NCBI GenBank assembly: GCA_023412275.1
Contig: JAEYNY010000207.1
Coordinates: forward strand, 1-24,592
Direction of reading: 5' to 3'
Origin: Bacillota bacterium
Lineage (GTDB): Bacteria; Bacillota; Clostridia; Acetivibrionales; DSM-1351
Length of the DNA stretch: 24,592 bases
Both the position numbers and the translations under genes were made by a program. Position 1 is the stretch's first letter; every line of letters begins with the position of its first letter. Positions 24,028-24,592 of this stretch are shown here, one piece after another. The notes below the pieces were generated by a model. The model searched no databases, was not told where the DNA came from, and saw only the letters and a list, made by a program, of their open reading frames with translations.

Positions 24028-24592
24028 TTAAAATTCAAATTTATTTTCAAAATATGCCCCAAGTTCTTCAATTTTGATTCTAACCTGCTGCATTGTATCT
24101 CTTTCTCTTATTGTAACACTCTTGTCTTCAAGTGAATCAAAGTCAAAAGTAATACAATATGGTGTTCCTATTTCATCCTGTCTTCTATATCTCTTGCCTA
24201 TGCTTCCTGTTTCATCATATTCACAGTTATAGGTCTTAGTAAGCATTTGGTAAACCTTATCCGCTTCTTCGCCCAATTTTTTTGAAAGCGGAAGAACAGC
24301 AATCTTTACAGGTGCTATAGCAGGATGGAATTTCAACACAGTTCTTACATCACCCTCTGAAACTTCCTCTTCGTTATAAGCATCACACAAGAAAGCCAGG
24401 GTAACTCTGTCAGCACCTAAAGATGGTTCTATACAATATGGAACATACTTCTCGTTTGTAGTAGGATCAAAGTATGACAAGTCATCTTTTGCATGAGTCA
24501 TGTGTTGTTTTAAGTCAAAGTCAGTTCTGTCTGCAATTCCCCAAAGCTCTCCCCAACCAAATGGGAAAAGGAACTCAATATCAGTAGTTGCA
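24028..24592 (-). CDS. glyQS: Glycine--tRNA ligase, alpha2 type, C-terminal part (5' end beyond window)
   Basis: The frame is open from the right edge to a stop at 24028, showing about 187 C-terminal residues; the N-terminus is outside. The class II core ends in FPFGWGELWGIADRTDFDL, then SYFDP, YCIEPSLGADRVTLAFL (motif 3 arginine in GADR), and the anticodon-binding domain from about FHPAIAPVKIAVLPL to the end, with GSIGKRYRRQDEIGTPYCIT. This is the single-chain homodimeric enzyme, not the GlyQ/GlyS two-subunit form. It charges tRNA-Gly. A strong terminator follows directly. Any upstream T-box leader would lie outside the window. Confidence 0.96.
   Translation of the reverse strand, partial: ATTDIEFLFPFGWGELWGIADRTDFDLKQHMTHAKDDLSYFDPTTNEKYVPYCIEPSLGADRVTLAFLCDAYNEEEVSEGDVRTVLKFHPAIAPVKIAVLPLSKKLGEEADKVYQMLTKTYNCEYDETGSIGKRYRRQDEIGTPYCITFDFDSLEDKSVTIRERDTMQQVRIKIEELGAYFENKFEF

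Overview
The window looks like part of the chromosome of a low-GC, endospore-forming, plant-polysaccharide-degrading Clostridia, most likely a mesophilic Ruminiclostridium / Clostridium cluster III relative. The grounds are AT-rich DNA with strong AGGAGG-type ribosome sites, GerA-family germination receptor genes, an SLH-anchored glucanase, and a sugar ABC transporter with a YesM/AraC-type two-component system laid out like the cellodextrin (cua) cluster I remember from R. cellulolyticum. Genus placement is inference. All domain calls are from reading the sequence, with no database search.

Positions 1-13441, all on the minus strand, form a beta-glucan sensing, uptake and degradation locus. 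In transcription order it holds a sensor kinase, an AraC-type response regulator, a strong hairpin terminator, a fresh promoter, two permeases, a lipoprotein binding protein, an intracellular GH94 phosphorylase, and a very large secreted SLH/GH16 laminarinase-type enzyme that runs off the left edge. The likely logic is that the wall-anchored GH16 cuts beta-1,3-glucan outside the cell, the ABC importer brings in oligosaccharides (its ATPase is not in the window), GH94 phosphorolyses them to sugar phosphate, and the two-component system senses the products.

Positions 13530-19174 are probably spore-related. They hold a ferritin-like di-iron protein, a gerA-type A-C gene pair on the plus strand, and a gerB-type gene on the minus strand converging on it. 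The B gene has a good match to a forespore sigma-G promoter and is followed by an overlooked 54-codon membrane ORF. Divergent from the B gene is an L,D-transpeptidase with a peptidoglycan-binding domain.

Positions 19206-20836 hold a ClC-type chloride/proton antiporter with a C-terminal RCK/TrkA-C domain and its own promoter.

Positions 20853-23921 (minus) form a four-gene pantothenate operon: a DUF2520/Rossmann reductase-like gene, panB, panC and panD, behind a near-consensus sigma-A promoter. No classical panE is visible, so the first gene may supply ketopantoate reductase. The right edge holds the 3' end of an alpha2-type glycyl-tRNA synthetase and its terminator. No intergenic stretch exceeds about 220 bases, and I see no tRNA, rRNA, CRISPR array or insertion sequence.
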